A stretch of 64,000 nucleotides of DNA from Glandiceps talaboti (lineage: Eukaryota; Hemichordata; Enteropneusta; Spengelidae), in the NCBI RefSeq assembly GCF_964340395.1, contig NC_135549.1, positions 27,272,095 to 27,336,094 of the forward strand, written 5' to 3'. The position numbers and the translations under genes are program-made. Below, in pieces: positions 13,279 to 23,394 of this stretch (within the stretch, counting starts at the first letter, position 1; each line of letters begins with the position of its first letter). The notes below the pieces were generated by a model, which worked only from the letters and a program-made list of their open reading frames with translations, had not been told where the DNA came from and did not search any database.

Positions 13279-15269
13279 TACAGACACACATTTCTAAATC
13301 AGTGCTTTTCAGTTGACAGTTGAAATATCCATTTTGAATGTATTTGTATTATATGAAATCCATCTTCTTACATAAGTATAAATGGTTCTGGATTACTTGC
13401 ATGTGTCTATTATAAATTTATACAAATACAAATATGTATACATAATACTATAACTTTCAAATTTGTGTATGTTATCACTCTTGACCACCGATAAAATATG
13501 GACCAGTAATAAATCTTATACCATGCACGAGCCAAGTTGAACAAAAAATATGGAATATGGTCATTCTATGTCACAACAACACACAGCTATGTCACAACAA
13601 TGCATGTCTACGTCACTGGTTCTGCTGTGTTCAAAACATTAATCACAAATATTTTTTCTTTGATATTACTGGCACTGGTATAATCATGTTTTCCTCCAAT
13701 ATTTCTCTTCATTCAGCTGAAAAATACGCATGACCTAAGGGTTGTCACTACAAGTCACTAGACGAGTAGTGGACAAAGGCCCCTTAGGTAACTTGTATTT
13801 GCCTTGGCAAAGAAAAATATTGGGGAATATTTCTAAATGTCCCTCACATAACACCAGTGTAATCTTTATTGGAGGCTATGAATGGTATCATGATATCAGT
13901 CTGAGATTAAAATATCCTTTAAGTCCTAGCTGACCTTGCTTCAGTGAAATATCCTACTCTCACAATCCTGATTGACTTTGTGGTTATTTTCAGTTCGTGT
14001 TATCTACGGCCCATCTGATCCAGTGAACCCTCCTGTCTTTATGGATAGATACAGGTATGTTCCATCGCAAATCCAATACTTTAGAACCAACTAAACTATA
14101 AAGTCTACTCCAGACTCTACACCATAGCACTGCATTCATAGGACTGGATACTTCTCATTGTCTATATGATAATAGTTCCCATTCTTATTGGAAGACTAAA
14201 TTGTTTAATAAACGAACCATGATGGTAAAAAATGGATTTTCTCATCATAAGATATACGGAAACAAACATTGCTGAGCATTAGTGGCACATCAATATAAAG
14301 CAAGTTAGAGGTTGGCGTTCAGGCTCTAATCACCTATAGTTATAGGTAATCTTTCTGCCGTGAATAAAAAATATACACAAACTTATAAGACCGTTGTACA
14401 ATGAAATAACTATAAACTTTGGGATCTGGGAGGGCATGTTATGGTCCAGATCCACAAAATAGAAATACAGCCCTGACTAACTTAACATTGGGGTTATAAA
14501 GTTGAAGCAATCATTTAAAATGTGGGTAGTGAGTAATTATATAAATGCACCAATGGCTGAATCTTTCAGACTACTAAAAGGGAATTGTTGCTATACTGAG
14601 GTACAAAAATATGACACTGGTAATCCAGCCTTCAGTTTACTATTAAGAGATAGACGCAAACTAAATCTATTGTGCGTCAATGTGGTAGATTATACAAGTG
14701 GGTGATAGCGGTTTCCTCTGTTGTGTGATTCTAATCAAGACAGTGTAAACATTGGAAGTCCCAAAACAGCACTGCAAGTTCTTGGGACTCTAAATGGATT
14801 AGTTTTCAGAGACTATAATTAAATTCACATCCACTCACTAGCTTGTCACTGTTGTATCAACATGTTGTGACAAGTTTTAGTTTGTGTCTATCTTAGAAAA
14901 CGGAAGGTTCAACTACCAGGGTAATAATATTTCTTGGCGTTATATTCTGTAGATATATAACAAACACTGATTTTGTAAATTTGTTTTTTACCACAAGGAC
15001 AGCGACATCATTTTTGCAACATACATGCAAGTTCATCAGTTGCTGCTATACAGGTATATTTTGACACTAAACACCCATACAGGTCCGATTTCAACCCCTT
15101 CCCCACAGAGTTTGACAAATTGTGCTCATTTTTCAGGGAACTTGTACCCCATGCAGTAATATCAATGCTGGATCCACACATCAGTCACTATCCACAGTTA
15201 GAAGATCCAATCTCAACTATGGGAGCTTATCGTGAATTTTTGGCATCAAATGCCTTCATGTATAGCTGA
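4030..15269 (+). CDS. MEST: MEST-like alpha/beta hydrolase (mesoderm-specific transcript homologue)
   Basis: Coding exons: 4030-4180, 4507-4586, 5305-5382, 5955-6085, 6799-6866, 8928-8968 (or alternative 9055-9095), 11438-11505, 12340-12441, 13052-13128, 13994-14054, 15137-15269. Phases agree throughout and give 329 residues, close to the roughly 335 of vertebrate MEST. The start at 4030 gives a hydrophobic N-terminal anchor ([13 protein letters not shown]). Then come the oxyanion motif [24 protein letters not shown], the nucleophile elbow AHDYGD with Asp at the nucleophile position as in epoxide-hydrolase-like members, WAGIRWNDG, the acid-loop region YGPSDPVNP and the C-terminal histidine region [12 protein letters not shown]. 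The family is known as a membrane/ER-associated hydrolase with an uncertain natural substrate; the mammalian gene is imprinted, which cannot be assessed here. All introns are GT-AG; the exon 2 donor (GTTGTT) is weak. A 5' untranslated exon lies upstream. Confidence 0.93.
4605..4645 (+). repeat. (GAAT)n microsatellite
   Basis: About eight tetranucleotide units just inside MEST intron 2. Confidence 0.9.
4945..5020 (+). repeat. dispersed repeat, partial copy 2 of 3
   Basis: Contains the CAGACAACTGT and AATTTTAATCCTAATCTGAACT segments also seen near 3060-3110 and 12840-12890. Confidence 0.35.
5203..5280 (+). repeat. (GATAT)n pentanucleotide microsatellite
   Basis: About fourteen near-perfect GATAT units in MEST intron 2, immediately before exon 3. 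They create a spurious antisense ORF of repeating ISYHI. Confidence 0.92.
8928..8968 (+). other. MEST: MEST exon 6a (alternative, mutually exclusive)
   Basis: A 41-bp exon after CCCATACAG and before GTATGG, encoding [14 protein letters not shown] once joined to the G of exon 5. Exon 6b, 86 bp downstream, has the same length, same phases and a homologous peptide. Joining both would shift the frame, so only one can be used in a productive transcript. Confidence 0.75.
9055..9095 (+). other. MEST: MEST exon 6b (alternative, mutually exclusive)
   Basis: A 41-bp exon after TTGGCAG and before GTGAAT, encoding [14 protein letters not shown]; 9 of 14 residues match exon 6a. The acceptor, donor and phases are intact, so it looks like a functional tandem duplicate of exon 6a rather than a decayed one. 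Confidence 0.72.
9134..9790. mobile_element. foldback (long-inverted-repeat) MITE, interrupted by a SINE
   Basis: The left arm (AGCCTGTTTACGGTGCTTA at 9135, on to CAATCAGCTTGT near 9242) is matched in reverse complement by 9672-9786. After the SINE, the left arm resumes at about 9507 (CCATAGGGTATTG, ATGCAGATGACAC) and pairs with 9590-9665. Arms are about 190-200 bp and meet near 9585 with almost no loop. It lies in the MEST intron after exon 6b. The terminus TAGCCTGTTTACGG is shared with the foldback at 32672-33125. Confidence 0.75.
9243..9506 (-). mobile_element. tRNA-derived SINE
   Basis: Read on the minus strand: an A-box-like TGGCCGAGTGGTT (plus 9486-9498), a B box GGTTCGAACCC (plus 9440-9452), then a GC-rich conserved 3' segment around TTTCCCCGGGTACTCCGG (plus 9345-9362), ending in a short ATT-rich microsatellite tail (plus 9243-9265). 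Box order and tail are typical of Pol III-transcribed SINEs, and the TGGCCGAGTGG start resembles tRNA-Ser/Leu. It sits inside the left arm of the foldback element. Confidence 0.72.
9786..10068 (+). repeat. three-copy minisatellite, period about 93 bp
   Basis: Three diverged direct repeats start at TACAATAAACCA or TACAATAAATCA (about 9787, 9880, 9973). Each contains TTGATC, GTGTAAAGGGCCAGTGTG and ATTATAGGTCTGTGCC. It begins exactly where the foldback element ends. Confidence 0.75.
10255..10680. mobile_element. MITE-like inverted-repeat family, intronic copy
   Basis: An outer pair, AACCCCATGTGACACGTGAG (10263) and a CATTGCATGGGGT segment (10432), brackets GGGGTATTTGCA-type sequence. An inner inverted pair, 10491-10541 against 10601-10646 (ATTGAATTTAACTTTTGTT and its complement), follows. 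Related sequence occurs at 22140-22270 and 23395-24010, including the shared ACCTGAAATTTT...GTCTTTGTCAACAG block. Confidence 0.6.
12780..12895 (+). repeat. dispersed repeat, copy 3 of 3
   Basis: Direct-orientation match to about 2985-3125: GATTACATAGGAT, CCAACTTTTTCTGTAGCTGT, ACCAGA, AATTTCAATC. Confidence 0.45.
13200..13285 (+). repeat. C-tract followed by (CA)n and (CACATA)n
   Basis: A run of about ten C, then CA dinucleotides, then repeated CACATA units in the MEST intron after exon 9. Confidence 0.92.
14645..14902. mobile_element. MITE with AGATAGACACAAACTAAA-type termini
   Basis: AGATAGACGCAAACTAAAT at 14647 is inverted relative to TTTTAGTTTGTGTCTATCTT at 14876. The same terminal sequence bounds the element at 17484-17655 and occurs at about 30727-30750. 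It lies in the last MEST intron. Confidence 0.55.
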
Positions 15270-16615
15270 ACAACTACATTGTATAGTGGTTATCTCATGT
15301 ACGGAAGGAGTGTGACTTTTTTGATCAACTGTTGGATGAGATTAATGAACAAAGAAATCATGAAAATTGCAACAAATCTATTAACAGTTACATGGGACTT
15401 TATTTAAGGTCGTTCTGTGTTTAGGTGATGTAAATATAGTATCATAATGCTAATACATGCCTTCAATTGAAGTGACCAAGATTTCATGTAAAATATGAAA
15501 CATTGGTTACATTAGGGATGATCACACAATGGCGCACAAGCTCAACAAGACCCCCTCCCCCTAAACAAAAGTTCACAATGCGAAATCAACATGTTTATAT
15601 CTGATGTAAACCATGATGTAAACCATGATGAAAACTATAGCAGTCACACCACTACGACAAATACAAATGTAAAATTATGAGACCAGAAACCCAGCACTGT
15701 ATATCAGATTAGAAGTAAATTTTAATCAACTTATCAACATCTCAGTAGTAAATACAGAACCTGTTGTCATTGAAGGTGTGAAAGTGCTCAAAGTTTTTAG
15801 AAGTGTGAAAATGAAGTTCAGCGATTGCATTGATACCAGACCCCCCCCCCCCCCCAAAAAAAAAAAAAAAAAAACCCAAAAAACAAACAAACCAAAGTTC
15901 ATTTATTGAGCTTGTGTGACATTGTGCGATCCTCTCTTATTTACAAGCCAATAAGTAGGGTTAAATTACTAAAATCATGAAATATTGGAAGTTGATGAAC
16001 ATGAAATTGTTATCAAAGCCAAGGTTAATAAGCTGTAATTATTTTTCATGACTTTTTGTAAACTTTGCCTGCTGAAAACTACAGTACATGAAATAGGTCA
16101 ATTGTTCTGATGAGCTGCATTACCACTTATCTAATTGTTGATGGTACGATATGCACTGGTTTGAGTCTAAACAGTCATGAATCAGGTGTAGACAAAATTA
16201 CTACTAATTTCCAACATATTTTGAATGTGTGGTGTATTGATGTTTGATTGCTAATAAGGTTATCATTCATTCTTTAATAGTTAGTACAAGAATATAAATA
16301 AGAACAAACACTACCAAGAATATTAGTACATGGCTATGTGTCTCTAATAATGATAATTTGTAATTATGATACTAGAAGATCTCAATATAGTTTTCAGTAA
16401 TTTATATGACAAATAATGTCATAATTGCTATCATGCAAATAACAATAGAATATTTTATATTTACATATTGGCACTAAAGTGTAGACATAAAAATTTTGTC
16501 AGGATGGTAATTTTCAGTATAAATTTTTCATAGAAAAGTCATGGCCAGTGATTTGTTCTTTTCGAAACTACAATAAGTGGAAAGTTGTATTATCAATAAA
16601 ACTCTATAACTGTAT
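15270..16615 (+). terminator. probable MEST 3' UTR and poly(A) signal
   Basis: After the MEST stop there is no further coding sequence. A canonical AATAAA at 16595-16600 is a candidate cleavage signal. Which signal is used cannot be decided from sequence. Confidence 0.35.
15841..15875 (+). repeat. poly-C / poly-A homopolymer tract
   Basis: About fifteen C followed by about eighteen A in the probable MEST 3' untranslated region; such runs are prone to assembly error. Confidence 0.9.
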
Positions 16616-16628
16616 CCTTGTACCTGAC

Positions 16629-16666
16629 CATAGACAGTGTAGGGGAGACTCCCCTCCACTGTCTAT
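16629..16666. mobile_element. 38-bp TIR-only insertion with 8-bp target-site duplication
   Basis: A near-perfect palindrome (ATAGACAGTGTAGGGGAG against its inverted partner, 17 of 18 matching) flanked by exact 8-bp direct repeats TACCTGAC at 16621-16628 and 16667-16674. This is the structure of a DNA transposon reduced to its termini. A second insertion with the same terminal sequence lies at 48952-48973. Confidence 0.7.
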
Positions 16667-16674
16667 TACCTGAC

Positions 16675-18816
16675 TAAATGTAAGTCTTACAACGTCTTAT
16701 AACATCTTCAAACTTTTCTATGCAATGTGGTGATTGCATACCATAAGGCCAAAAAAAAAATAATTGTTTCTGGTAAGCGCACACATCACTTAAATACCCC
16801 TGCATTGGTCTTTTTTTGTGTGTGTTTGTCCAGCCCATGCAGTCTGCAGATCCGAGGGGAAACACAAAAATAATCCTCCCTATTTCAGTGAAGACAACTG
16901 CAGAGCCAATCATGAACAAGCAAATGACATCTGACCCACATACACACTTACTCTAAAGTACTAAATAAAAAGAACAGTATCTGCCATGAATAGTAGATTG
17001 AGTGACAGGTTTGTTGAGAATTTAAAAAAAAAATGCATCGTCACACTACGTTAGACTGAATGTCCTGACCAGAAAGAATTGTTTTGGGTTTTTTTTGGCC
17101 TAATCATTTACTGTATAGAAGCTAATTACATTGTTTGCTGGGTGATTTCAACCACATTCCATTGGTGCTAAAGGGTATAACATTTTATAATGATAATTCA
17201 GAGACTTATTGAAGTCTATATAATTGAGATGTACTAATAATGTCTAATATAATAAAACAATATTACAAAGGCACAGTTGTAATTGTCAGAACATTAATAT
17301 GATATATATCTGTCATTCCAAGTCAATATCTATTGTAAACATCTGATGACAATTACAGGCCTTTCAAGAGAAGTATAAATAAAAATGTTTACATATGTGT
17401 CAATAGATTACAAAGTGTTGTTTGGCAAAGTCATTTCTGCAAAATTTGAACCACAATCTAGCTGAACTGGATACTGATACGACAGTGGCAATTGAGGTTT
17501 TGGCTTATTACTAAAATAGACACATGTATACTAAAACTAACTTTGTTCGATGTGGTAGATCCGTTCAATAGCTTATTGTATATTAACATGTTGCAACATT
17601 AGTTTTAGTTTGTGTCTATCTCATGTTAAAGCCAAAACCTCAGTTGGCACTAACTTTGACACACATTTCCAGACATGGCTGGCTGTTAATAAGTGCTTTG
17701 ACAATCTGTTATTGAGGCAATAAGGTAGTTTCAAAGTATGATAATTTGCGGTGCTTAGCATACGTTCTTATTTCAAAATCTAGTGCACTCCCTTCCTCTA
17801 TTGCACACTGTTATGGACAGTTCCACAGAACATGACCTACACATTTGTTAGAATTTCTGCATATATTTGTCTTTGCCTTTTGAAAACACATGGCTGCCTT
17901 TGATCTCTGCTTTGAAAGGCCACAAAAGTGGAGAGTTTGTTTTGCTTCAAGTCTCCGATGTTAATTGTGACACAATGTAAAGTTCACCTAACTTTACATG
18001 TACAGAAAATAATTGTGTCAAACATGATAAATTTTCATGGCTCTTACAGCTTGCCAACCAATGTCACCTGTCCTAAGAATGTTCATCAGAACAATGGCGG
18101 ACTCTGACATTTATCTCAATCTTTCACAATCAGTCTGTTCTGGTCAATGAATAATTTGCCATGTCAGATACATGTTTAAACATGTTTGAAGTGTTGATAT
18201 GTGGTACGTACATGTATGTGATATTGCAATTAATATTTTTTTTCTGTTAGATATGAACATTTATTGATGGCAAATACTACTTGTACCTATCAATCACACA
18301 ATGTTTCCCATACATGTATCATGTTGATCTATCTTGTCTACAACTACAAACTTTATTGTAAGGAGGATAAAATTGTATATTTGCGTTGTTTGTTCTATTC
18401 TGTATGTTCAAGTTGAGTATACAGTATAGAATTCATAGAATCTTCTGTTGAAAGCATGATGAACTGATCATGCACAGTGAAATTTAATCCACACTCATCA
18501 AGTATATTGATTATTTGCTTGTACATTTGTATTGCCATGATAGTTATAACTTATGTCATGTTCTGTTGGTTTCACCTTCTGCAAGCTACTTTAGGTGTGT
18601 GTTGATGATTATAATTAATTACATAGCTTACTTTATAACCCAGTTAGTTTCAACGAGTACAATGCATACTCTGCAAAATCTGGAATGCCAAAGGTCAGGC
18701 GGGGTTATCACTCCAACTAAACCATGCAAAACATAAAACAGTAACCCCTTAGGAGGCCCTTTAGTATGTCAAAGATTAGTATAACACCATAGCAACATTG
18801 CATGATACAATAGGAA
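16675..18816. other. intergenic region, mostly featureless
   Basis: Only the MITE at 17484-17655 stands out. I see no convincing coding exon; 18500-18950 may contain the TRIM promoter and 5' UTR. Confidence 0.4.
17484..17655. mobile_element. MITE with arms of about 55 bp
   Basis: The left arm TTGAGGTTTTGGCTTATTA...AATAGACACA...ACTAAAACTAA is matched in reverse by TTAGTTTTAGTTTGTGTCTATCTCATGT...AGCCAAAACCTCAGTTGGCAC. Same family as 14645-14902. Confidence 0.7.
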
Positions 18817-18950
18817 ATGTTTGGTTTCTCGCTTAAGGTTCTAGATTTAGGGAGTTCATGCCATCTACTAAATATAGAAAGAAAGAATGGCGTATCACAA
18901 CGATACTTCCTCTTAACTCACATATATCAGATATTTTGTACTTTCCAACC

Positions 18951-21350
18951 ATGGCTACAGCTGCTCCAGACTTACAAGCATTCCTGGACAAATTTGGAGA
19001 GGATTTCCTTTCTTGTGCAATTTGTTTTGAACAGTACAGGGAACCCAAAGTCTTGCCATGTGACCACACGTTTTGTACAGAGTGTCTGATTACACTGGTC
19101 AAGAGAGAAGGTGTGTTAAATTGCCCTACGTGTACTCAACGATGTCAACTACCAAAGACTGGTGTTAATGGATTGAAAGCTAACTTCTTCATGAACTCAC
19201 TACTGGACTTGGTAGAAACCAACCAACCTGCTGCTGATGTTAAAGAACCAGGGCTTTGTGAAGGATGTGATGAAAACGCAGCAACACACAGGTGTGTAGA
19301 TTGTAGCATTTATTTCTGTTCCTCCTGTACAAAGAGTCATAAAAGAGTTCCAATGAGTCGAAATCATGATGTGATCACACTAGATGAATACAAAGAGTCA
19401 AAATCCACACGACAAGTTCGACAACTATCACCTCAAAAACTCTTCTGCAAAGTTCATCCAGAAAATCTTGTCAAATTTTTCTGTGCTAGCTGTCAGGTCA
19501 CTGTGTGTAGTGACTGTGCCTTCATAAAACACCGTACTACTGAACATGTTCATGTAGATCTGCAAGAAGCAGCTGATGAATACACCATCCAACTGAAAGA
19601 AATGGTGGGAAAGTTGAGAGAGAAAGAAAAGGAAACTAAAAGATGTAAATCCACAGCCATACAGACCAGAGACCAACTACAGGTACAGTGCCAGGAAGAA
19701 GAAAAGAAGGTGAGAAAGAAAGCAGAAGAGGTCATATGGAAAGTAAGGAAGGAAGAGAGGAGATTGGTAGAGGAGTTGAAGACAGAGTATGGACAGAAAG
19801 TGAAAACTGCTGAAGTCCAAATAGATGAATGGGAGATGAAACATGGCAACATTGCAAGTATGTGTGGATATATCGAAACACTGATCCATCATGGCAGTGC
19901 TGCCCAGCTGTTGTCCAACAAACAGAAAACAGTATCCCACATGCAAGGGCTTATCTCCATGGAAACCAAACAACAACAAAAACCAGAATGTATGGAATTT
20001 ATGCCGGCAAGAGATACACTTGGAAGTGACATTCTTGGATTGCTACATCTAAGTTCAACACGACCTGGTGCTTACCTAGTGCAAAAGTCACACCACCCTG
20101 AGCAACCTGGATCAGTACTGTTCCCACAACATACCACTGGAAGTCAGATGTCTAGACACCCCTTTTATGCTGGTGAAAAAGTACCAACTGTACCTCAGAT
20201 ATGTGCTTCAAAGTGCACCGTTGAAAAGCATCCTACTGATATCCTGGAAAATGAATCAAGTGACATCGTGATCCAAACTAAAGACAGCCAGGGAAGACAA
20301 GTCATACCAACACCAGTAGTGAAGGTTGAGATGAGAAAACCAGATGGAACAAGAGAAGATGTCAAAGTAACTGACAACAGAGATGGTACATTAGTATACA
20401 CAATGAGAGGAGGAATGGAAGGTAGTCATCAAGTTACCATGGCAATTGGAGATCAACTAATACCTGGATCCCCATTCATCATCAAGGTCAATAAAAGAGG
20501 AGTGAAGGTCCTAGGGAAGAAGGGAGGAGGAAGAGGATGCTTTATCAAGCCTTCACAAGTCACCTTGAACAAAAGAAAACAATTTGTTGTAACTGAGAAA
20601 GGAAATTCTAGAGTTCAGGTTATAGACAAGGATGGAAACCATGTAAAGGATATAACATTCACTCAGTTTGAGAAGGCCTTCAAGCCTAAAGGTGTAGCAG
20701 TATCAGAAGATGGTGACTACTATATGACAGATTATAACAACCATCAAGTGGTCGTAAGTGATGAAGATGGTAAACTGATCAGGTGCTTTGGGCAGGATAA
20801 ACTGAAGTATCCACGACAAATTGCAGTAAGTCCTTTAGATGGCACTGTTTATGTGACTGAGTGGGATTCAGTATTGAGTAGTGAGACTGACAAGACAACA
20901 CACTGCATCAGAAAATACACAAAGTATGGTAAATACATCACAACTGTTGGCAGCTATGGAACTGGGCAAGCTCAATTCAAAGGACCGACATGCCTTTGTG
21001 TTAGCAAGCAAGGAAGAGTGTATGTACCAGACTTTAACAATAGCTGTGTACAGGTTTTCAATCACAACTGTAAATTCTTATATATGTTTGGCTCCAAAGG
21101 GAACGGCCGGGAGGGTGACGTGAGACACCCAGAAGCAGTAGTTATGGACAAGGATGAAAATCTTTACATAACAGAGAAAACTAATAAGAGAGTCCAGAAA
21201 TTCACCAGTGATGGTGACTTTATCTGTCGTATCGATAGAGAAGAGGATGGATTGATATGGCCTCGTGGTATTACAGTAACAGATGACATGCCACCCAAAG
21301 TTGTAGTGGTAGATTATGACGACCACTGTCTGAAGATATTTCAACAATGA
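18951..21350 (+). CDS. TRIM-NHL protein (RING, two B-boxes, coiled coil, filamin, NHL), class VII TRIM2/3/71-like E3 ligase
   Basis: A single open exon of 799 codons. RING finger at about residues 22-61 (CAIC, CDHTFCTEC, CPTC); B-box 1 at about 102-135 (CEGC, CVDC, FCSSC); B-box 2 at about 164-205 (FCKVHPENL, FCASC, VCSDC); charged coiled coil at about 210-300; filamin/ABP280-type repeat at about 430-520 (DNRDGTLVYT, GSPFIIKV); six NHL blades at about 530-799, each with a G[V/I]-type strand and a D/N-x-x-N-x-R/Q-V-type end. The RING predicts ubiquitin ligase activity; NHL propellers of this class bind RNA or protein. I chose the ATG at 18951 (ACCATGG) because the 31 codons before it, from an in-frame ATG at 18858, are unlike any TRIM N-terminus. 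Lack of introns suggests a retrogene or a member of an intronless lineage expansion. Assignment to one vertebrate orthologue is not safe. Confidence 0.92.
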   Translation: MATAAPDLQAFLDKFGEDFLSCAICFEQYREPKVLPCDHTFCTECLITLVKREGVLNCPTCTQRCQLPKTGVNGLKANFFMNSLLDLVETNQPAADVKEPGLCEGCDENAATHRCVDCSIYFCSSCTKSHKRVPMSRNHDVITLDEYKESKSTRQVRQLSPQKLFCKVHPENLVKFFCASCQVTVCSDCAFIKHRTTEHVHVDLQEAADEYTIQLKEMVGKLREKEKETKRCKSTAIQTRDQLQVQCQEEEKKVRKKAEEVIWKVRKEERRLVEELKTEYGQKVKTAEVQIDEWEMKHGNIASMCGYIETLIHHGSAAQLLSNKQKTVSHMQGLISMETKQQQKPECMEFMPARDTLGSDILGLLHLSSTRPGAYLVQKSHHPEQPGSVLFPQHTTGSQMSRHPFYAGEKVPTVPQICASKCTVEKHPTDILENESSDIVIQTKDSQGRQVIPTPVVKVEMRKPDGTREDVKVTDNRDGTLVYTMRGGMEGSHQVTMAIGDQLIPGSPFIIKVNKRGVKVLGKKGGGRGCFIKPSQVTLNKRKQFVVTEKGNSRVQVIDKDGNHVKDITFTQFEKAFKPKGVAVSEDGDYYMTDYNNHQVVVSDEDGKLIRCFGQDKLKYPRQIAVSPLDGTVYVTEWDSVLSSETDKTTHCIRKYTKYGKYITTVGSYGTGQAQFKGPTCLCVSKQGRVYVPDFNNSCVQVFNHNCKFLYMFGSKGNGREGDVRHPEAVVMDKDENLYITEKTNKRVQKFTSDGDFICRIDREEDGLIWPRGITVTDDMPPKVVVVDYDDHCLKIFQQ

Positions 21351-21712
21351 ACAGATCAATACTGAGGTATACATACATGCACAACTCTGTACTATACAAT
21401 ATGTTGCAGACATGTCAAGGCAAGTTACTTCAAGACCACAATACATGCAAGATATTGCTGTTCTCAAACTCAAACTGTTAGTTGTCTTGGGACTCAAACA
21501 AGACATTTCTACATTTCAGTATATCATAAATGAACAGAGACAATTAACACTATTCATCCCTTCAGCATCAGTTGGTCAGTACATGTACAGGTATAAAGGC
21601 CATTATAGCACAATAAAGCCTTTCCTGTGAACACAGCATCATGATGCTAAAAAAAATTTAGCATGATGTATATTTAATTGAGTCTATGGACAATGTTTGT
21701 CAAAACAATAAA
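21351..21712 (+). terminator. TRIM 3' UTR with candidate poly(A) signals
   Basis: AATAAA occurs at 21612-21617 and 21707-21712 downstream of the stop. Confidence 0.35.
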
Positions 21713-22139
21713 AGCCAACAACTCAGGGATGTGAAACCAACAAGTCAGGGATGTGTTTAAACATAGTAATGGAAAGAACATGAACAATGTCACTGATGAA
21801 CAGACTAAGAACACTGTTGTTTTCATCTATGCATGCTAGTTACATTGATGAGACCATGGCGTACATCTTTTGAACACATAAAAAGTACAAGCACAGAATG
21901 ATTGATATCAAAGTAATCTTTCACCAAGACTATAGGTAATATTACATATGTACCTGAGATTACTTGTATTGGTGTGGTGCGCACCTATACTAGTGTTATT
22001 TGCTCTGCAATGCAACACTAAAAAAACATTATTACATACCTGCATGCAAATAAGGATGTGATCATTTGTTCCACACAAAAGTGCATGATGATTGCATATC
22101 ATTTTTATGGAAATTAAAATTTTTTTTGGATAAACATAT

Positions 22140-22275
22140 GTAATTATAACAGAACCACATGCCATGTGAATGCCAGTGCAGGGGTATTTGCAGTGGTGCT
22201 TGCAGTGTTTTCTACTAGCCATAGAAAATACTACAAGCACTCGTTCACGGGGTTCTGCCATATTACGCACCAAAG
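22140..22275. mobile_element. MITE-like family, short copy
   Basis: AGAACCACATGCCATGTGAATG with GGGGTATTTGCA and a closing CACGGGGTTCTGCC form an inverted-repeat unit related to 10255-10440 and 23395-23560. Confidence 0.5.
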
Positions 22276-22489
22276 TTGTATAATAGAAGCATGTGACTTT
22301 AATTGAGCAATAAGAGACTTGTCTAAAGAATCCATGTAGCGCTGCTAATATTTATCGCAAATTTGAACCAAGTAAAGATATTTTGCATAAAAAGTAAAAC
22401 TGAAAAATGTCAACTTGATACAGAAGTCATACTATCAAGTGGAATATATTGATGACCATGTCATGCTCCAAATATGTGGTGAAAGAGTG

Positions 22490-22876
22490 TCAATTACAAC
22501 CCTTGCACTAGTTGTCTAGAAATACTGCTGATCAGAACGTCGTTTTATCAGTAGTAGACAATTAAAACTATCTTTATAGGTGCTGAAATGTCTTCTCCTT
22601 ATCACACTATCAAACTGACATACATTGATACAAAATATTATCAGGTGCCATACACCATGTGACTAACTTTCAAAGACATAAACAAACTGATAAAAGCAGT
22701 GTATGAGTCTACATCGGAGACACTTGCTATTGTTTTTGTAGTATCACTTTACATGTCAGTTTGATAGTGTAATATTAGGAGAAGACATTTTGACACCTAC
22801 AAAGCCAGTTTTAATTGTCCACTGCGGATTTTCTGATCAGCAGCATTCCTAGACAACTGTTGCAAGGGTTGTAAGA
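22490..22876. mobile_element. foldback element, arms about 130 bp
   Basis: The left arm (CAACCCTTGCACTAGTTGTC, GCTGATCAGAA, GACAATTAAAACT, TGTCTTCTCCT, CACTATCAAACTGACAT; 22497-22622) is matched in reverse complement by 22752-22872. About 130 bp separate the arms. No ORF lies inside. Confidence 0.8.
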
Positions 22877-23394
22877 TTATGTTGTTATGCAGTACATGAC
22901 TATCGTGATTTTAGGTCAGCAAAATCAAAATCCTCTATTTAACTATCTACTGTACACGTTTGGTAGTGAGATAAGATAATGAGAATGGGAGTATATGTGT
23001 ACTACATTTCCAAGAGTCTAGATCTATATTTACTTTGAAGACAATCCTTAAATGAAATGCATCGTGGAACATACCCTCTGAAAGCTATTTCATCAATGTT
23101 GCACAATTTTTCTTTGATTTCAAATCAAGGAAATTAATTTTATCGGAAGAGTATGAATAAGATTTGCCCAGTAATTAGAAAACACACTGCTGTGTTTATT
23201 AGTAGGAGTACATATACAGTACACCTGTGATTATAATTTGTACTATATGTGTGTATTCATACAGGTGGTATTTCTATTGCAGTGCTGTACAGTAAACATT
23301 GCAAATCTCTATGCAAGTGATTGCAATTGGTTTGTGTACATGAACACATGATAGTTACATTTTTTATGTAATTAACTATTTTGGATGAAACGTG

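Noticed and set aside
18858-18950. In-frame 31-codon extension of the TRIM ORF upstream of 18951
   Set aside because: The sequence lacks any TRIM-like N-terminus, and the ATG at 18951 has a better start context directly before the RING domain.
19428-19979. Overlapping minus ORFs opposite the TRIM coding region
   Set aside because: Shadows of the long plus-strand exon, low in protein-like features and rich in Phe/Ser/Leu from antisense coiled-coil codons.
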